Assembly: GCF_000165835.1 (NCBI RefSeq)
Contig: NC_014640.1
Span: 2,046,001-2,110,000, forward strand
DNA length: 64,000 nucleotides
Source: Achromobacter xylosoxidans A8
Lineage (GTDB): Bacteria > Pseudomonadota > Gammaproteobacteria > Burkholderiales > Burkholderiaceae_B
Reading direction: 5' to 3'
The notes beneath the pieces are model-generated. The model did not search any database. It saw nothing but the letters and a program-made list of their open reading frames with translations, and was not told where the DNA came from. Both the position numbers and the translations under genes were made by a program. Positions within the stretch are counted from its first letter, which is position 1, and every line of letters begins with the position of its first letter. Shown here one piece after another: positions 37,191 to 48,554 of this stretch.

Positions 37191-38306
37191 ATGATGCAGG
37201 AACGCGCTCCTACCTCTACTCCGGCTTCCCGCCCCTTGCTTCCCTCCCGTTCGCTGGCGCGGCATCTGGTCATTCGCCTGATGCCGCCGATCCTGCTGCT
37301 GGTCCTGCTGGACTTGGCAGCCACCTGGGTCATCACGCACAAGATCGACATGTCGCTCTGGATGCTGGAAGATTTCTTCTGGCTGATGGTGGTGGGGCAG
37401 ATCGCGCTGATTGCGCTGTTCACCTGGGTGGTGGTGCAAGGGGTGCGCTCGGGGCTGCGTTCGGTCAATCATCTGTCTGAGGAGATCAGGCAACGTTCCA
37501 TCGACGACATGCAGCCGCTGGAAGTGGCCGGCGTGCCGGTCGAGATCGAGCCGCTGGTGACGCACACCAATGATTTGCTGCTGCGCCTGGACGCCTCGCT
37601 GGCGGCGCAGCGCCGCTTCATCGGCCATGCGGCGCACCAGTTGCGCACGCCCTTGTCCGGCCTGCGGCTGGAGTCCGAGCTGATGCTGGCGCGTCCCTTG
37701 CCCGACGACGTGCGGGCGCGGGCGGAACGCATCAAGGCCGTCAGCGACCGCATGATCCGCCTGGGGCAGCAACTGCTGGTGCTGGCGCGCGCCGATCCCA
37801 ACGCCCGCCCGCAAGACAGTTTCGTGCGCATCGACCTGTGCGAATGGGTGCGCGCGAACGGCGCGGAGTGGTTTCCGCGGGTGCGCGAGGCGCACTACGA
37901 GCTGGATCTGGTGGCGCCCGACGCGCCGATCTGGATCGACGCCGATCCCTTGCTGTTGGCCGAGCTGCTGGGCAATCTCATCGACAACGCGCTGCGCTAT
38001 GGCAACAAGACCGGCCGCATCACGCTGATCGTCGGCGCCAATCCGCCTTCGCTGACCGTGGAGGACGACGGGCCTGGCATTTCTCCGGATGAGCGCGAAC
38101 GCGTGTTCGAAGCCTTCTACCGCTCGCCCACGGCTACTGCGGGCGGGTCGGGCCTGGGGTTGGCCATCGTGCGGGAAATCGCGCATGCGCATGGCGCCTG
38201 GTGGAAGCTCACCAGCCGCCCGGACTTTTCAGGAACACGGCTTTCCGTCGTGTTTCCCGGCCCCCGCAAGGGAGCCCAACTCACTCGTCAAGAACCTACA
38301 TCATGA
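37191..38306 (+). CDS. Sensor histidine kinase with minimal periplasmic loop
   Basis: Encodes 371 residues. Two membrane helices (about 29-49 and 62-84) are separated by only some 13 residues, so there is no periplasmic sensor domain. His149 lies in AHQLRTPL, and the ATPase boxes are NLIDNALRYGN (N), DDGPGIS (G1) and GGSGLGLAIV (G2). It should phosphorylate the upstream regulator. Its last codons overlap the kup start (ATGA), implying coupled translation and a link between this system and potassium transport. Confidence 0.93.
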   Translation: MMQERAPTSTPASRPLLPSRSLARHLVIRLMPPILLLVLLDLAATWVITHKIDMSLWMLEDFFWLMVVGQIALIALFTWVVVQGVRSGLRSVNHLSEEIRQRSIDDMQPLEVAGVPVEIEPLVTHTNDLLLRLDASLAAQRRFIGHAAHQLRTPLSGLRLESELMLARPLPDDVRARAERIKAVSDRMIRLGQQLLVLARADPNARPQDSFVRIDLCEWVRANGAEWFPRVREAHYELDLVAPDAPIWIDADPLLLAELLGNLIDNALRYGNKTGRITLIVGANPPSLTVEDDGPGISPDERERVFEAFYRSPTATAGGSGLGLAIVREIAHAHGAWWKLTSRPDFSGTRLSVVFPGPRKGAQLTRQEPTS

Positions 38307-40231
38307 GCCAAGGTTCGGCCAGCGTTCCTTCGTCGTCCAATGGGCATGCACTCGGCGGACACGCGCCGTCGTCGCGCGCGGCTCTCATCATGGGGGCGCT
38401 GGGTGTGGTGTACGGCGATATCGGCACCAGCCCTCTGTATACGCTGCGGGCCTGCTTGACGGGACTGAGCGTGCACACCGATCTGGAGCCGGCGCACCTG
38501 CTGGGCGTGCTGTCCATCCTGTTCTGGATGCTGATGGTGGTGGTGTCGTTCAAGTACGTGACCCTGGTGCTGCGTGCTGACAACCGTGGCGAGGGCGGCA
38601 CGCTGGCCTTGCTGGAATTGGCAGTGCGCGGGCGCGAAGGCAAGCTGCGCTGGGTGCTGATCGTGCTGGGGATCTTCGGCGCGGCACTGTTCTATGGCGA
38701 CAGCATGATCACGCCGGCGATCTCGGTGCTGTCGGCGCTGGAAGGGATAGGCATCGTGTCGCATCAGCTGGATGCCTGGGTAGTGCCGCTGGCGCTGGTG
38801 GTGCTGATCGCCCTGTTCGCGATCCAGTCGCACGGCACGGGCGCCATGGGCAAGCTGTTCGGTCCGGTGATGCTGCTGTGGTTCGGCACGCTGGCCGCGC
38901 TGGGCGGCTGGCAGATCTGGCAGACCCCGGAAGTGCTGCGGGCGTTGAATCCGATGTGGGGGCTGCGCTTCATCGTCGAGTTTCCGTGGATCAGTTTCGT
39001 GCTGTTGGGGGCGGTGGTGCTGGCCCTGACCGGCGCCGAGGCGCTGTATGCCGACATGGGCCACTTCGGTCGTCCGGCGATCCGCCGCGCCTGGTTCAGC
39101 ATGGTGCTGCCGGCCTTGACGCTGTGTTATTTCGGCCAGGGCGCGCTGCTGCTGCGCGATCCGACGGCGATACGCAATCCGTTCTTCATGATGGCGCCGG
39201 AATGGGGGCTGGCTCCGCTCGTGGCGCTGGCGACCATCGCGACCATCGTGGCGTCGCAGGCGGTGATTTCCGGGGCTTACTCGGTCACGCGGCAGGCGGT
39301 GCAACTGGGCTTCTGGCCGCGCATGCAGATCCTGCACACCTCGGCGGTCGAGAAGGGGCAGATCTATCTGCCGCAGGTCAATGCGCTGCTGCTGTGCGCG
39401 GTGCTGATCCTGGTGCTGCTGTTCCGCAATTCGGACAATCTGGCCGCGGCCTATGGTTTTGCGGTCACTGGCACGATGCTCACGACTTCGGTGCTGGCTT
39501 TCGCGGTGCTGCCGCGCGGTTCGACCGGAATCAAACGTGTGTTGTGGCTGGTGGCGCTGGGCCTGCTGCTGTTGTTTGACGTGCTGCTGTTCTCGGCCAA
39601 TGTGTTCAAGATCCATGAGGGGGGCTGGCTGCCGCTGCTGGTGGCCATCGTGGTGTTCACGCTGATGATGACCTGGCGGCGCGGACGCCGGCTGCTGTCC
39701 GAGATGCAGCAGCGGGACCGTCAGCCGCTCAAGGAATTCATGGCGCAGCTGGAGGAATATCCGCCGTCGCGGGTGCCGGGCACCGCGATCTTCATGACGA
39801 TGAATTCGGGCAATGTGCCGCCGGCGCTGCTGCATAACTTGAAGCACAACAAGGTGCTGCACGACCATGTGCTGTTCCTGACGATCCTGGTGGCGGACGT
39901 GCCTTATGTCTCGCCGGAAGAACGCTTCTCCGTGACCAAGCTGTCGGCGTCGAGCTGGCAGGCGACGATCAATTACGGCTTCAAGGAAGATCCGGACGTG
40001 CCGGAGGCGCTGCGGCTGGTGGCGGAGGCCTATCCCGAGATTGATCTGGAGCCGATGCGGACTTCCTACTTCCTGTCGCGGCAGACGGTGGTGGCGGCCA
40101 GGAAGCCGGCGTTGTGGCGGTGGCGGCGGGCGGTGTTTTCGTTCATGGCGCGGAACTCTACGCGGAGTACCAAGTTCTTCAAGATTCCGGCTAATCGGGT
40201 GGTGGAGATGGGGATGCAGGTGGAGCTCTAG
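38303..40231 (+). CDS. kup: Low-affinity potassium transporter Kup
   Basis: Encodes 642 residues (E. coli Kup 622). The family start ALGVVYGDIGTSPLYTLRA is at about residues 32-50, followed by twelve membrane segments and a cytosolic C-terminal domain with GTAIFMTMNSGNVPPALLHNLKHNKVLHD. It imports K+ with H+. The ATG overlaps the histidine kinase stop by 4 nt. Repeat element A lies 37 nt after its stop codon. Confidence 0.96.
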   Translation: MSQGSASVPSSSNGHALGGHAPSSRAALIMGALGVVYGDIGTSPLYTLRACLTGLSVHTDLEPAHLLGVLSILFWMLMVVVSFKYVTLVLRADNRGEGGTLALLELAVRGREGKLRWVLIVLGIFGAALFYGDSMITPAISVLSALEGIGIVSHQLDAWVVPLALVVLIALFAIQSHGTGAMGKLFGPVMLLWFGTLAALGGWQIWQTPEVLRALNPMWGLRFIVEFPWISFVLLGAVVLALTGAEALYADMGHFGRPAIRRAWFSMVLPALTLCYFGQGALLLRDPTAIRNPFFMMAPEWGLAPLVALATIATIVASQAVISGAYSVTRQAVQLGFWPRMQILHTSAVEKGQIYLPQVNALLLCAVLILVLLFRNSDNLAAAYGFAVTGTMLTTSVLAFAVLPRGSTGIKRVLWLVALGLLLLFDVLLFSANVFKIHEGGWLPLLVAIVVFTLMMTWRRGRRLLSEMQQRDRQPLKEFMAQLEEYPPSRVPGTAIFMTMNSGNVPPALLHNLKHNKVLHDHVLFLTILVADVPYVSPEERFSVTKLSASSWQATINYGFKEDPDVPEALRLVAEAYPEIDLEPMRTSYFLSRQTVVAARKPALWRWRRAVFSFMARNSTRSTKFFKIPANRVVEMGMQVEL

Positions 40232-40268
40232 GCTCTGGGTTCTTGCCGATGCGGCGAGTTCTTATGAC

Positions 40269-40430
40269 GCCTGTGGCGAGGGGGCATGGGACGCGCGGGG
40301 CAACGATTGCGGCCCGGAGCCTTCGCTCCGGGCTTCCCCGTCGTCATCGTCGTCCTCGCCTTCGGCGACTCCTTCCGATTCCCTCGGGCTTATCGACGCC
40401 CCGCGCGTCCCACGCCCCCTCGCCACAGGC
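40269..40430 (+). repeat. Structured hairpin repeat, copy A
   Basis: A 162-nt element: 32-nt left arm (40269-40300) complementary to 32-nt right arm (40399-40430) with one mismatch, around a 98-nt core. The core has a 9-bp hairpin at 40312-40333 (GCCCGGAGC, loop CTTC, GCTCCGGGC) and the strings TCGTCATCGTCGTCCTCGCC and TTCGGCGACTCCTTCCGATT. The core matches copy B at 95 of 98 positions while the arms do not match. It starts 37 nt after the kup stop, same sense. Confidence 0.9.
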
Positions 40431-40509
40431 TGCGCCAGTTGAATTTGTCCGGTCGCTGGCGCGGGTAGTGTGCTTGACGTCCTCGCCTAGAGTGGGGTGT
40501 GGCGATGGA

Positions 40510-40577
40510 TTTTGCGGGGCTCGCCCCCGGCCGGCCGCGCGGGCGGCCTTTGGGGGCTTCGGCGGTTTCTTGCGATT
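40510..40577 (+). repeat. GC-rich secondary module A2, following repeat A
   Basis: A 68-nt stretch aligned without gaps to 59280-59347. Shared strings include CTTGCGGGGC-like, CGGCCG, GGGCGGCCT and CTTGCGATT. It contains two short GC hairpins (GGGGCTCGCCCC; GGCCG...CGGCC). Together with copy A it forms a composite of about 309 nt. Confidence 0.75.
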
Positions 40578-40591
40578 GATGTTGCCCAAAC

Positions 40592-40622
40592 AAAAAGCCC
40601 TTCGGCATGCCGAAGGGCTTTG
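40592..40622 (-). terminator. Terminator after argG
   Basis: AAAGCCCTTCGGC and GCCGAAGGGCTTT form a near-perfect stem 18 nt beyond the argG stop; on the minus strand it is followed by TTTTTGTTT. Could also stop plus-strand read-through from kup. Confidence 0.85.
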
Positions 40623-40639
40623 TTTTGGGCGTTGAAGAA

Positions 40640-43006
<2,367 letters not shown>

Positions 43007-43030
43007 CTATATCTGAAATCAAAGATATAG
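43007..43030. promoter_or_regulatory. LysR operator: inverted repeat
   Basis: CTATATCT, 8 nt (GAAATCAA), AGATATAG: a perfect 8-bp inverted repeat containing a T-N11-A core, midway in the 97-bp region between lysR and the amidohydrolase gene. Typical recognition site of an autoregulating LysR protein. Confidence 0.75.
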
Positions 43031-43087
43031 CATTGTTCGACTGCGGGCAATCCGGGACCATGACACTTTCACCGCAGGAACCCGCCC

Positions 43088-43954
43088 GTGCCCGATTGCC
43101 GTCCTCCGCTTGCCTCACCGTCCCGTCCCCGCCACGCCTTGCCGCCTGGCGCGTGCGATGCGCATTGCCATGTGTTCGGGCCGGCTGACGTGTTTCCGTA
43201 TGCCGAGGGCCGCTCGTACACGCCGCCGGACGCGCCTTACCAGGCCATGGCGGCGCTGCACGAGCGCCTGGGCGTGGAGCGCGCGGTGGTAGTGCAGGCC
43301 AATTGCCATGGCTCCGACCACCGGGCCTTGCTGGACGCGCTGGCCCGGAGCGGCGGCCGCTATCGCGGCGTGGCGCTGCTGGGGGCTGACGCCACCGAGG
43401 CCGGCGTCAGGCAATTGCATGAGGGCGGGGTGCGCGCGGCCCGCTTCAACTTTGTGCCGCATCTGGGCGGCGCGCCCGATCCGGCGGTCTTTGACCAGGT
43501 GGTGGCCCTGATCGCGCCGCTGGGCTGGCATCTGTGCCTGCATCTGGACGGCGCGATGCTGCCGGAACTGTTGCCGCGCCTGGCTACGCTGCCGTTGCCC
43601 TTCGTGGTCGATCACATGGGGCGGTTGAAAGCTGCCGATGGTTTGGAGTCGCCGGCGATGCAGGCGCTGCTCGGCTTGGCGCAGGTGCCGCAGGCCTGGG
43701 TCAAGGTGTCGGGCATCGACCGCATCGCGTCCGGCACGCGTCCGTATGCCGAGGGCCTGCCCTTTGTGCGCGCGCTGGCCGAGGCTTTGCCCGACCGTTG
43801 CCTGTGGGGCACGGACTGGCCGCATCCGAACGTGGCGGGCGACATGCCGGATGACGGCGAGTTGGTCGACCTGTTTTTCGAAGCTTGCCCCGATGCGGCC
43901 TTGCGTCAGCGCATCCTGGTGGACAACCCGGCGCGGCTGTACGGATTCGAGTAG
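43088..43954 (+). CDS. Amidohydrolase 2 family protein (LigI/PDC-hydrolase-like)
   Basis: Encodes 288 residues from GTG 43088. Features of PF04909: CDAHCHVFG near residues 23-31 (metal/substrate HxH), VVVQANCHGSDH, HLDGAML, VVDHMGRL and GTDWPHPN with the catalytic aspartate. Closest known group is 2-pyrone-4,6-dicarboxylate lactonase; related members open other lactone or cyclic acids. First gene of the LysR-linked cluster; the ribosome site GCAGGAAC is 10 nt away. Confidence 0.85.
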   Translation: MPDCRPPLASPSRPRHALPPGACDAHCHVFGPADVFPYAEGRSYTPPDAPYQAMAALHERLGVERAVVVQANCHGSDHRALLDALARSGGRYRGVALLGADATEAGVRQLHEGGVRAARFNFVPHLGGAPDPAVFDQVVALIAPLGWHLCLHLDGAMLPELLPRLATLPLPFVVDHMGRLKAADGLESPAMQALLGLAQVPQAWVKVSGIDRIASGTRPYAEGLPFVRALAEALPDRCLWGTDWPHPNVAGDMPDDGELVDLFFEACPDAALRQRILVDNPARLYGFE

Positions 43955-44024
43955 GCGCGGCAAACGCGGCCGCCATCAGGCGGCGCGCGGATGACAAGAA
44001 AATTCCATTCAATCAGGAGACATC

Positions 44025-44978
44025 ATGTTCAAGAAAATACTGTCCGCCGGCCTGCTGAGCCTGGCCGCTGTGGGCTCCGCCCATGCCGACGGGCCGGTGC
44101 GCCTCATCATCGCCTTCCCGCCGGGCGGGCCGGTGGATCTGGTGGGCCGGGTGCTGGCCGAGCAACTAGGCAAGGAGCTGAAGCAGCAGGTCATCGTGGA
44201 GAACAAGGCCGGCGCCAACGGCAACATCGCGGCGGCCTACGTGGCCAAGTCGCCCGCCGACGGCTCGGTGCTGTTCCTGACCAGCGTGGGCGCGGTAGCG
44301 ATCAGCCCGGCGCTGTACAAGGACCTGCCGTATGACCCCGTGCGCGATTTCGCGCCGGTGTCCAAGGTGGTGAACAACGCCACGGTGTTCGTGGTGAATC
44401 CGTCCAATCCGGCGGTCGACGCCGCGGACTTCGTCAAGAAGTCGCAAGCCGCCTCGCAGTCGGTGGCGATCGGCTCGTCGGGCATCGGCAGCATTCCCCA
44501 CCTGACGCTGGAAATGTTCGCCGACTCCAGCAAGGCGAACGTGATGCATGTGCCTTACAAGGGCGCGGCCCCGGTCATCAACGACGTGATGGGCAATCAG
44601 GTGTCGGGCTTCTTCGGCGACGTGCCCGGCCTGATCGGCCATATACAGGGCGGCAAGCTCAAGCCCCTGGGCATCGCCGCGCCGACCCGCCATCCGCTGC
44701 TGCCCGAGGTCAAGACCCTGGCCGAGCAAGGCATTGCCGGGGTGGAGTCCAACAACTGGTACGGCATCGTGGCGCCGGCCGCCACGCCGCCGGCCACGAT
44801 CGACAAGCTCAACCAGGCCGTGCGCGCCGCGCTGAACACGGAGAGCGTACGCGCCCGCCTGGAGAAGTTTGGCGCCCAGGCCGCGCCCGGCAGCCCGCAG
44901 GAACTGGCTGCCCTGATCGCGTCGGACCGGGAGAAGTGGACCGCGCTGATCCAGCGCAAGAACATCCGTCCGGAGTGA
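44025..44978 (+). CDS. Bug-family (TctC) periplasmic solute receptor
   Basis: A 317-residue protein with signal peptide MFKKILSAGLLSLAAVGSAHA. The mature protein opens DGPVRLIIAFPPGGPVDLVGRVLAEQLGKELKQQVIVENKAGANGNIAA, the Bug family signature. These receptors usually feed the TctAB transporter; none is encoded here, so it is an orphan as often in Bordetella and Cupriavidus. Ligand probably an organic acid related to the amidohydrolase substrate. Confidence 0.93.
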   Translation: MFKKILSAGLLSLAAVGSAHADGPVRLIIAFPPGGPVDLVGRVLAEQLGKELKQQVIVENKAGANGNIAAAYVAKSPADGSVLFLTSVGAVAISPALYKDLPYDPVRDFAPVSKVVNNATVFVVNPSNPAVDAADFVKKSQAASQSVAIGSSGIGSIPHLTLEMFADSSKANVMHVPYKGAAPVINDVMGNQVSGFFGDVPGLIGHIQGGKLKPLGIAAPTRHPLLPEVKTLAEQGIAGVESNNWYGIVAPAATPPATIDKLNQAVRAALNTESVRARLEKFGAQAAPGSPQELAALIASDREKWTALIQRKNIRPE

Positions 44979-44980
44979 AA

Positions 44981-45511
44981 ATGAACGCATGCAGAGTAGG
45001 GCTCGTGACGCCCGGCACGCGCCCGGAACTGGCTGAAGTCGAGGCGCGGATCTCGGCTGCGCGGGGGCGCATCTCGCCCCTGTACCAGGTGCTGCTGAAC
45101 AGCCCGGCCGTGGTCCAGGGTTGGGAAGCGATGCTGACCGCGATCCGCCTGAACACTTCGGTGCCACCGCGCCTGCGGGAGTTGATCATCCTGCGCGTGG
45201 CGACCTTGAACAACGCGCCGTACGAGTTCGAGGCCCATGTGCCGCACGCGCTGGCCGCTGGCATGTCGCAAGCGCTGGTCGACGAATTGCGCGGCGGCCC
45301 TGCGCCTGCGGAATTGCAGGGTCTGGAGCCGGGCGAGGCCGAGGTGCTGGCGCTGACGGACGCCATGACGCGGGACATCGAGGTGTCGGACGCGGTGTTC
45401 GCGCCGCTGCGCGCGCGCTACGATGACACGCAGTTGGTGGAACTGGCGGCGACCGTGGGCGCGTACAACATGGTCTCGCGCTTCCTGGTGGCCTTGCGCG
45501 TCGGACATTGA
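44981..45511 (+). CDS. Carboxymuconolactone decarboxylase (AhpD-like) family protein
   Basis: Encodes 176 residues. The CMD fold is shown by PPRLRELIILRVATLNNAPYEFEAHVPHALAAGMSQALVDEL (residues about 63-104), where the usual Cys-x-x-Cys is Asn-Ala-Pro-Tyr; so it lacks the redox cysteine pair of AhpD and is more like the lactone-decarboxylase side of the family. Starts 2 nt after the Bug gene stop: same operon. Confidence 0.87.
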   Translation: MNACRVGLVTPGTRPELAEVEARISAARGRISPLYQVLLNSPAVVQGWEAMLTAIRLNTSVPPRLRELIILRVATLNNAPYEFEAHVPHALAAGMSQALVDELRGGPAPAELQGLEPGEAEVLALTDAMTRDIEVSDAVFAPLRARYDDTQLVELAATVGAYNMVSRFLVALRVGH

Positions 45512-45524
45512 AAAGGAGACTGGA

Positions 45525-46103
45525 GTGCAGGAAACCGTATTGCTGGTATCGCTGGGCGAGCGCTTCGACGAGCCGCGGGCGCGCGAACTTGGGCGGACCT
45601 TGACCCAAGGATTGGAAGGCCTGCGCGCCGCCGCGTACGCCGCCGTTGAAGAAGACGAAACCTACGTCTATCTGCGCGGACCGGCCGCCGCCTTGCCGGA
45701 AGCGCAGGCCCGCCTGGTCGAGAGCTTTCCGGGCGCCCGTAGCCGCGTGCTGCACTTGACGCTGGACCTGGCCGGCGCCTCGACGGGGCAGGACGCGCCG
45801 TGGCACTACATCGTCGAAACCGACGTGCTGCCCGAGGCCGAAGCCGACCTGAACGCCTGGTACGACCAGGAGCACCTGCCGGGCCTGGCGTCGGTGCCCG
45901 GCACGGTGCGCGCCATGCGCTATGAATGCCGCGACGAGTCGCCGCGCTACCTGGCCTGCTACGACCTGCACACGCGCGAGACCTTCGGCAGCCCGCCCTG
46001 GCTGGCCGTTCGCGCCAGCGACTGGAGCAGCCGGGTGCGGCCGTCGTTCCGCAATACCCGCAGGACCATGTTCAAGCGGATCCTGCAGGATCAGAACGCA
46101 TGA
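45525..46103 (+). CDS. Hypothetical protein with dimeric alpha/beta-barrel features, 192 aa
   Basis: GTG 45525 follows AAAAGGAGAC. The C-terminal half, WYDQEHLPGLASVPGTVRAMRYECRDESPRYLACYDL, is the typical signature of EthD/ABM-like ferredoxin-fold proteins (WYDxEHLP), which act as small dimeric enzymes or stabilising partners in aromatic degradation. No known specific function. Last gene of the cluster, ended by the terminator at 46103. Confidence 0.75.
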   Translation: MQETVLLVSLGERFDEPRARELGRTLTQGLEGLRAAAYAAVEEDETYVYLRGPAAALPEAQARLVESFPGARSRVLHLTLDLAGASTGQDAPWHYIVETDVLPEAEADLNAWYDQEHLPGLASVPGTVRAMRYECRDESPRYLACYDLHTRETFGSPPWLAVRASDWSSRVRPSFRNTRRTMFKRILQDQNA

Positions 46104-46140
46104 AAAAGGCCTGCGCATCGTTCGATGCGCAGGCCTTTTT
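46103..46140. terminator. Bidirectional terminator
   Basis: A 17-bp perfect stem with A5/T5 ends and loop GTTC, between the cluster (plus) and argF (minus). Confidence 0.92.
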
Positions 46141-46153
46141 GTAGGCGTAGGCC

Positions 46154-47095
46154 TTACTTGATCTGGCCCAGCAGCAGGAACTCCATCAGCGCCTTCTGCA
46201 CGTGCAGGCGGTTCTCGGCTTCGTCCCAGACCACGCTTTGCGGTCCGTCGATCACTTCGCCGGTGACTTCCTCGCCGCGGTGGGCGGGCAGGCAGTGCAT
46301 GAACACGGCTTCGGCGTCGGCGGCGGCCATCATTTCGGCGTCCACGCACCAGTCGGCGAAGGCGGCGCGGCGCTCTTCGTTTTCGGCTTCATAGCCCATG
46401 CTGGTCCAGACGTCGGTGGTGACCAGGTGCGCGCCCTTGCAGGCTTCCATGGGGTCCTTGAACTGGCGCAGCACCGTGGCCGGCGGCGTGCCGATGCGCG
46501 AGGCTTCGAGCTCGTACCCGGCCGGGGTCGACACGTGCAGCGTGAAGCCCAGCATTTCGGCGGCATGCAGCCAGGTGTAGGCCATGTTGTTGGCGTCGCC
46601 CACCCAGGCCACCGTCTTGCCGGCGATGGGGCCGCGGTGCTCGATGTAGGTGAAGATGTCCGCCAGGATCTGGCAAGGGTGGAATTCGTTTGTCAGGCCG
46701 TTGATTACGGGCACGCGCGAGTGCGAGGCGAAGCGCTCGATGCGGGTCTGCTCGAAGGTGCGGATCATGACGATGTCGACCATGCGCGAGATGACGCGCG
46801 CGGTGTCTTCGATGGGCTCGGAGCGGCCCAGCTGCGAGTCGTTGGAGGTCAGGTTGATGACCGAACCGCCCATCTGGTACATGCCGGCCTCGAACGACAC
46901 GCGGGTGCGCGTGCTGGCCTTTTCGAACACCATCGCCAGCGTGCGGTCATGCAGCGGCATGTGGGGTTCGTAGCGTTTGAACTTGTCCTTGATCAGGCGC
47001 GCGCGGTCCAGCACGTAGGCGATCTCGGCGGACGAGAAGTCCTTGAACTGCAGGAAGTGCCGCAACGGGCCGTTTTGAGTCGTGGGAGGAGTCAT
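46154..47095 (-). CDS. argF: Ornithine carbamoyltransferase ArgF
   Basis: Encodes 313 residues. Carbamoyl-phosphate loop STRTR (near 61-65), HPCQILADIFT and the ornithine/catalytic HCLPAHRGEEV with Cys and the C-terminal Arg-rich end are all present. It makes citrulline from ornithine. The start may also be ATG 47113 (MTCDITM...). Follows argD by some 58 nt on the same strand. Confidence 0.95.
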   Translation of the reverse strand: MTPPTTQNGPLRHFLQFKDFSSAEIAYVLDRARLIKDKFKRYEPHMPLHDRTLAMVFEKASTRTRVSFEAGMYQMGGSVINLTSNDSQLGRSEPIEDTARVISRMVDIVMIRTFEQTRIERFASHSRVPVINGLTNEFHPCQILADIFTYIEHRGPIAGKTVAWVGDANNMAYTWLHAAEMLGFTLHVSTPAGYELEASRIGTPPATVLRQFKDPMEACKGAHLVTTDVWTSMGYEAENEERRAAFADWCVDAEMMAAADAEAVFMHCLPAHRGEEVTGEVIDGPQSVVWDEAENRLHVQKALMEFLLLGQIK

Positions 47096-47153
47096 GGTGA
47101 TGTCGCAGGTCATGGGGCCCGGCCAGGCTCATGGCCCGGGCGGGACGTTGATT

Positions 47154-48335
47154 TTATGGTGTTTCGGCCAGGAATTCCTGGATGAGCGGAACCAGGATCG
47201 CGACGATGCGGTCGGCTTCGTCGCGGTTGAGGATCAGCGGCGGCAACATGCGGATGACGCGGTCGCGCGTGACGTTGATGAGCAGGCCGGCCTCCAGGGC
47301 GCGCAGGGCCAGCACGCCGCAGGGACGGGCAAGCTCGATGCCCAGCATCAGGCCGCGGCCGCGGATTTCAGTGACACCCTGGGTGCCGGCCAGCGCGTCG
47401 GCCAGGGCGGCTTGCAGGTGGTTGCCGACGTTGTGGGCGTTGTCCAGCAGGTTTTCGGATTCCAGCGCGTCCAGCACGGCCAATCCGGCCGCACAGACCA
47501 GCGGGCCGCCGCCGAAGGTGGTGCCGTGGCTGCCGGGCGTGAGCACGCCGGCGGCGGGGCCGGCGGCGAGCATGGCGCCGATGGGCACGCCGCCCGCCAG
47601 GCCCTTGGCCAGGGTCATGACGTCGGGCACGATGCCGGCCCATTGGTGGGCGAACCATTTGCCGGTGCGGCCGATGCCGGACTGGACTTCGTCGATCATC
47701 AGCAACCAGCCGCGCTCGGTGCACAGCCGGCGCACTTCCTGGAGATAGGCAATATCGGAGGGACGGATGCCGCCTTCGCCCTGCAGCACCTCCAGCAGCA
47801 CGGCGGCCACGCGCGGTTCGGCGTCGCCGGCGGCGCGCACCGCGTCCACGCTGTTGTAGGGCACCTGGATGAAGCCCGAGGGCAGGGGCTCGAAGCCCTT
47901 GCGCGCCTTTTCGCTGCCCGTGGCCGCCAGCGTGGCCAGCGTGCGGCCATGCCAGGACGAATCCATGGTGATGATGTGGGCGTGCTTGTTGCCGCGCTGG
48001 TAAGCGTAATAGCGGGCCAGCTTGATCGCAGCCTCGTTGGCCTCGGAGCCGCTGTTGTTGAACGCGACTTCCTGCATGCCGGACAACTGCGTCAGGCGCG
48101 CCGCCAGCTCGGTCTGCTGCGGCACTTCGTAGATGTTCGAGGTATGGATGACGCGCGCGGCCTGCTCGCTGATGGCGGCCACCAGTTTCGGATGGGCGTG
48201 GCCCAGGCAGGACACCCCGATGCCGGCCAGCGCGTCCAGGTACTTGCGGCCTTCGGCGTCCCACAGCCAGACGCCCTGGCCGTGCGTGAACGATACCGGC
48301 AGCCGGGCGTAGATATTGGCCAGAGGCGAGGTCAT
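47154..48335 (-). CDS. argD: Acetylornithine aminotransferase ArgD
   Basis: Encodes 393 residues of class III PLP aminotransferases. It has NSGSEANEAAIKLARYYA, the DEVQSGIGRTG segment and TLAKGLAGGVPIGAM with the PLP lysine, plus GSHGTTFGGGPLVCAAG. Converts N-acetylglutamate semialdehyde to N-acetylornithine. ATG 48335 is preceded by AGGAGG at good spacing. Upstream of argF in the same direction: an argDF operon. Confidence 0.93.
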   Translation of the reverse strand: MTSPLANIYARLPVSFTHGQGVWLWDAEGRKYLDALAGIGVSCLGHAHPKLVAAISEQAARVIHTSNIYEVPQQTELAARLTQLSGMQEVAFNNSGSEANEAAIKLARYYAYQRGNKHAHIITMDSSWHGRTLATLAATGSEKARKGFEPLPSGFIQVPYNSVDAVRAAGDAEPRVAAVLLEVLQGEGGIRPSDIAYLQEVRRLCTERGWLLMIDEVQSGIGRTGKWFAHQWAGIVPDVMTLAKGLAGGVPIGAMLAAGPAAGVLTPGSHGTTFGGGPLVCAAGLAVLDALESENLLDNAHNVGNHLQAALADALAGTQGVTEIRGRGLMLGIELARPCGVLALRALEAGLLINVTRDRVIRMLPPLILNRDEADRIVAILVPLIQEFLAETP

Positions 48336-48554
48336 CGCGGATCCTCCTGTGGATGAAGCGGATTGCGCTGGAGCTCGGCCGGAGTTCCCGTGGGATGCCG
48401 CCGGGTTTGGCAGCCCCGGCAGCTCGTTTTCCCAGGCGAATCGCTTTTTGAAAGAGGGCAAAGGATCAATCATATACAATTCGCGGCGCAGGGCGCATGT
48501 TTGATCACGCCGAAGATCCGGCTTTCGTGAAGGGCGCGCTGTAGTGAAGAACTC
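48336..48554. promoter_or_regulatory. Divergent argD / DUF3579 promoter region
   Basis: 219 bp between argD (minus) and the DUF3579 gene (plus). It includes AT-rich segments around 48465-48485 (ATCATATACAATTCG) that look like -10 elements. No clear operator. Confidence 0.4.

Noticed and set aside
36240..38192. 650-residue open frame antisense to the two-component genes
   Set aside because: Overlaps two clearly functional genes; no motif and improbable composition.
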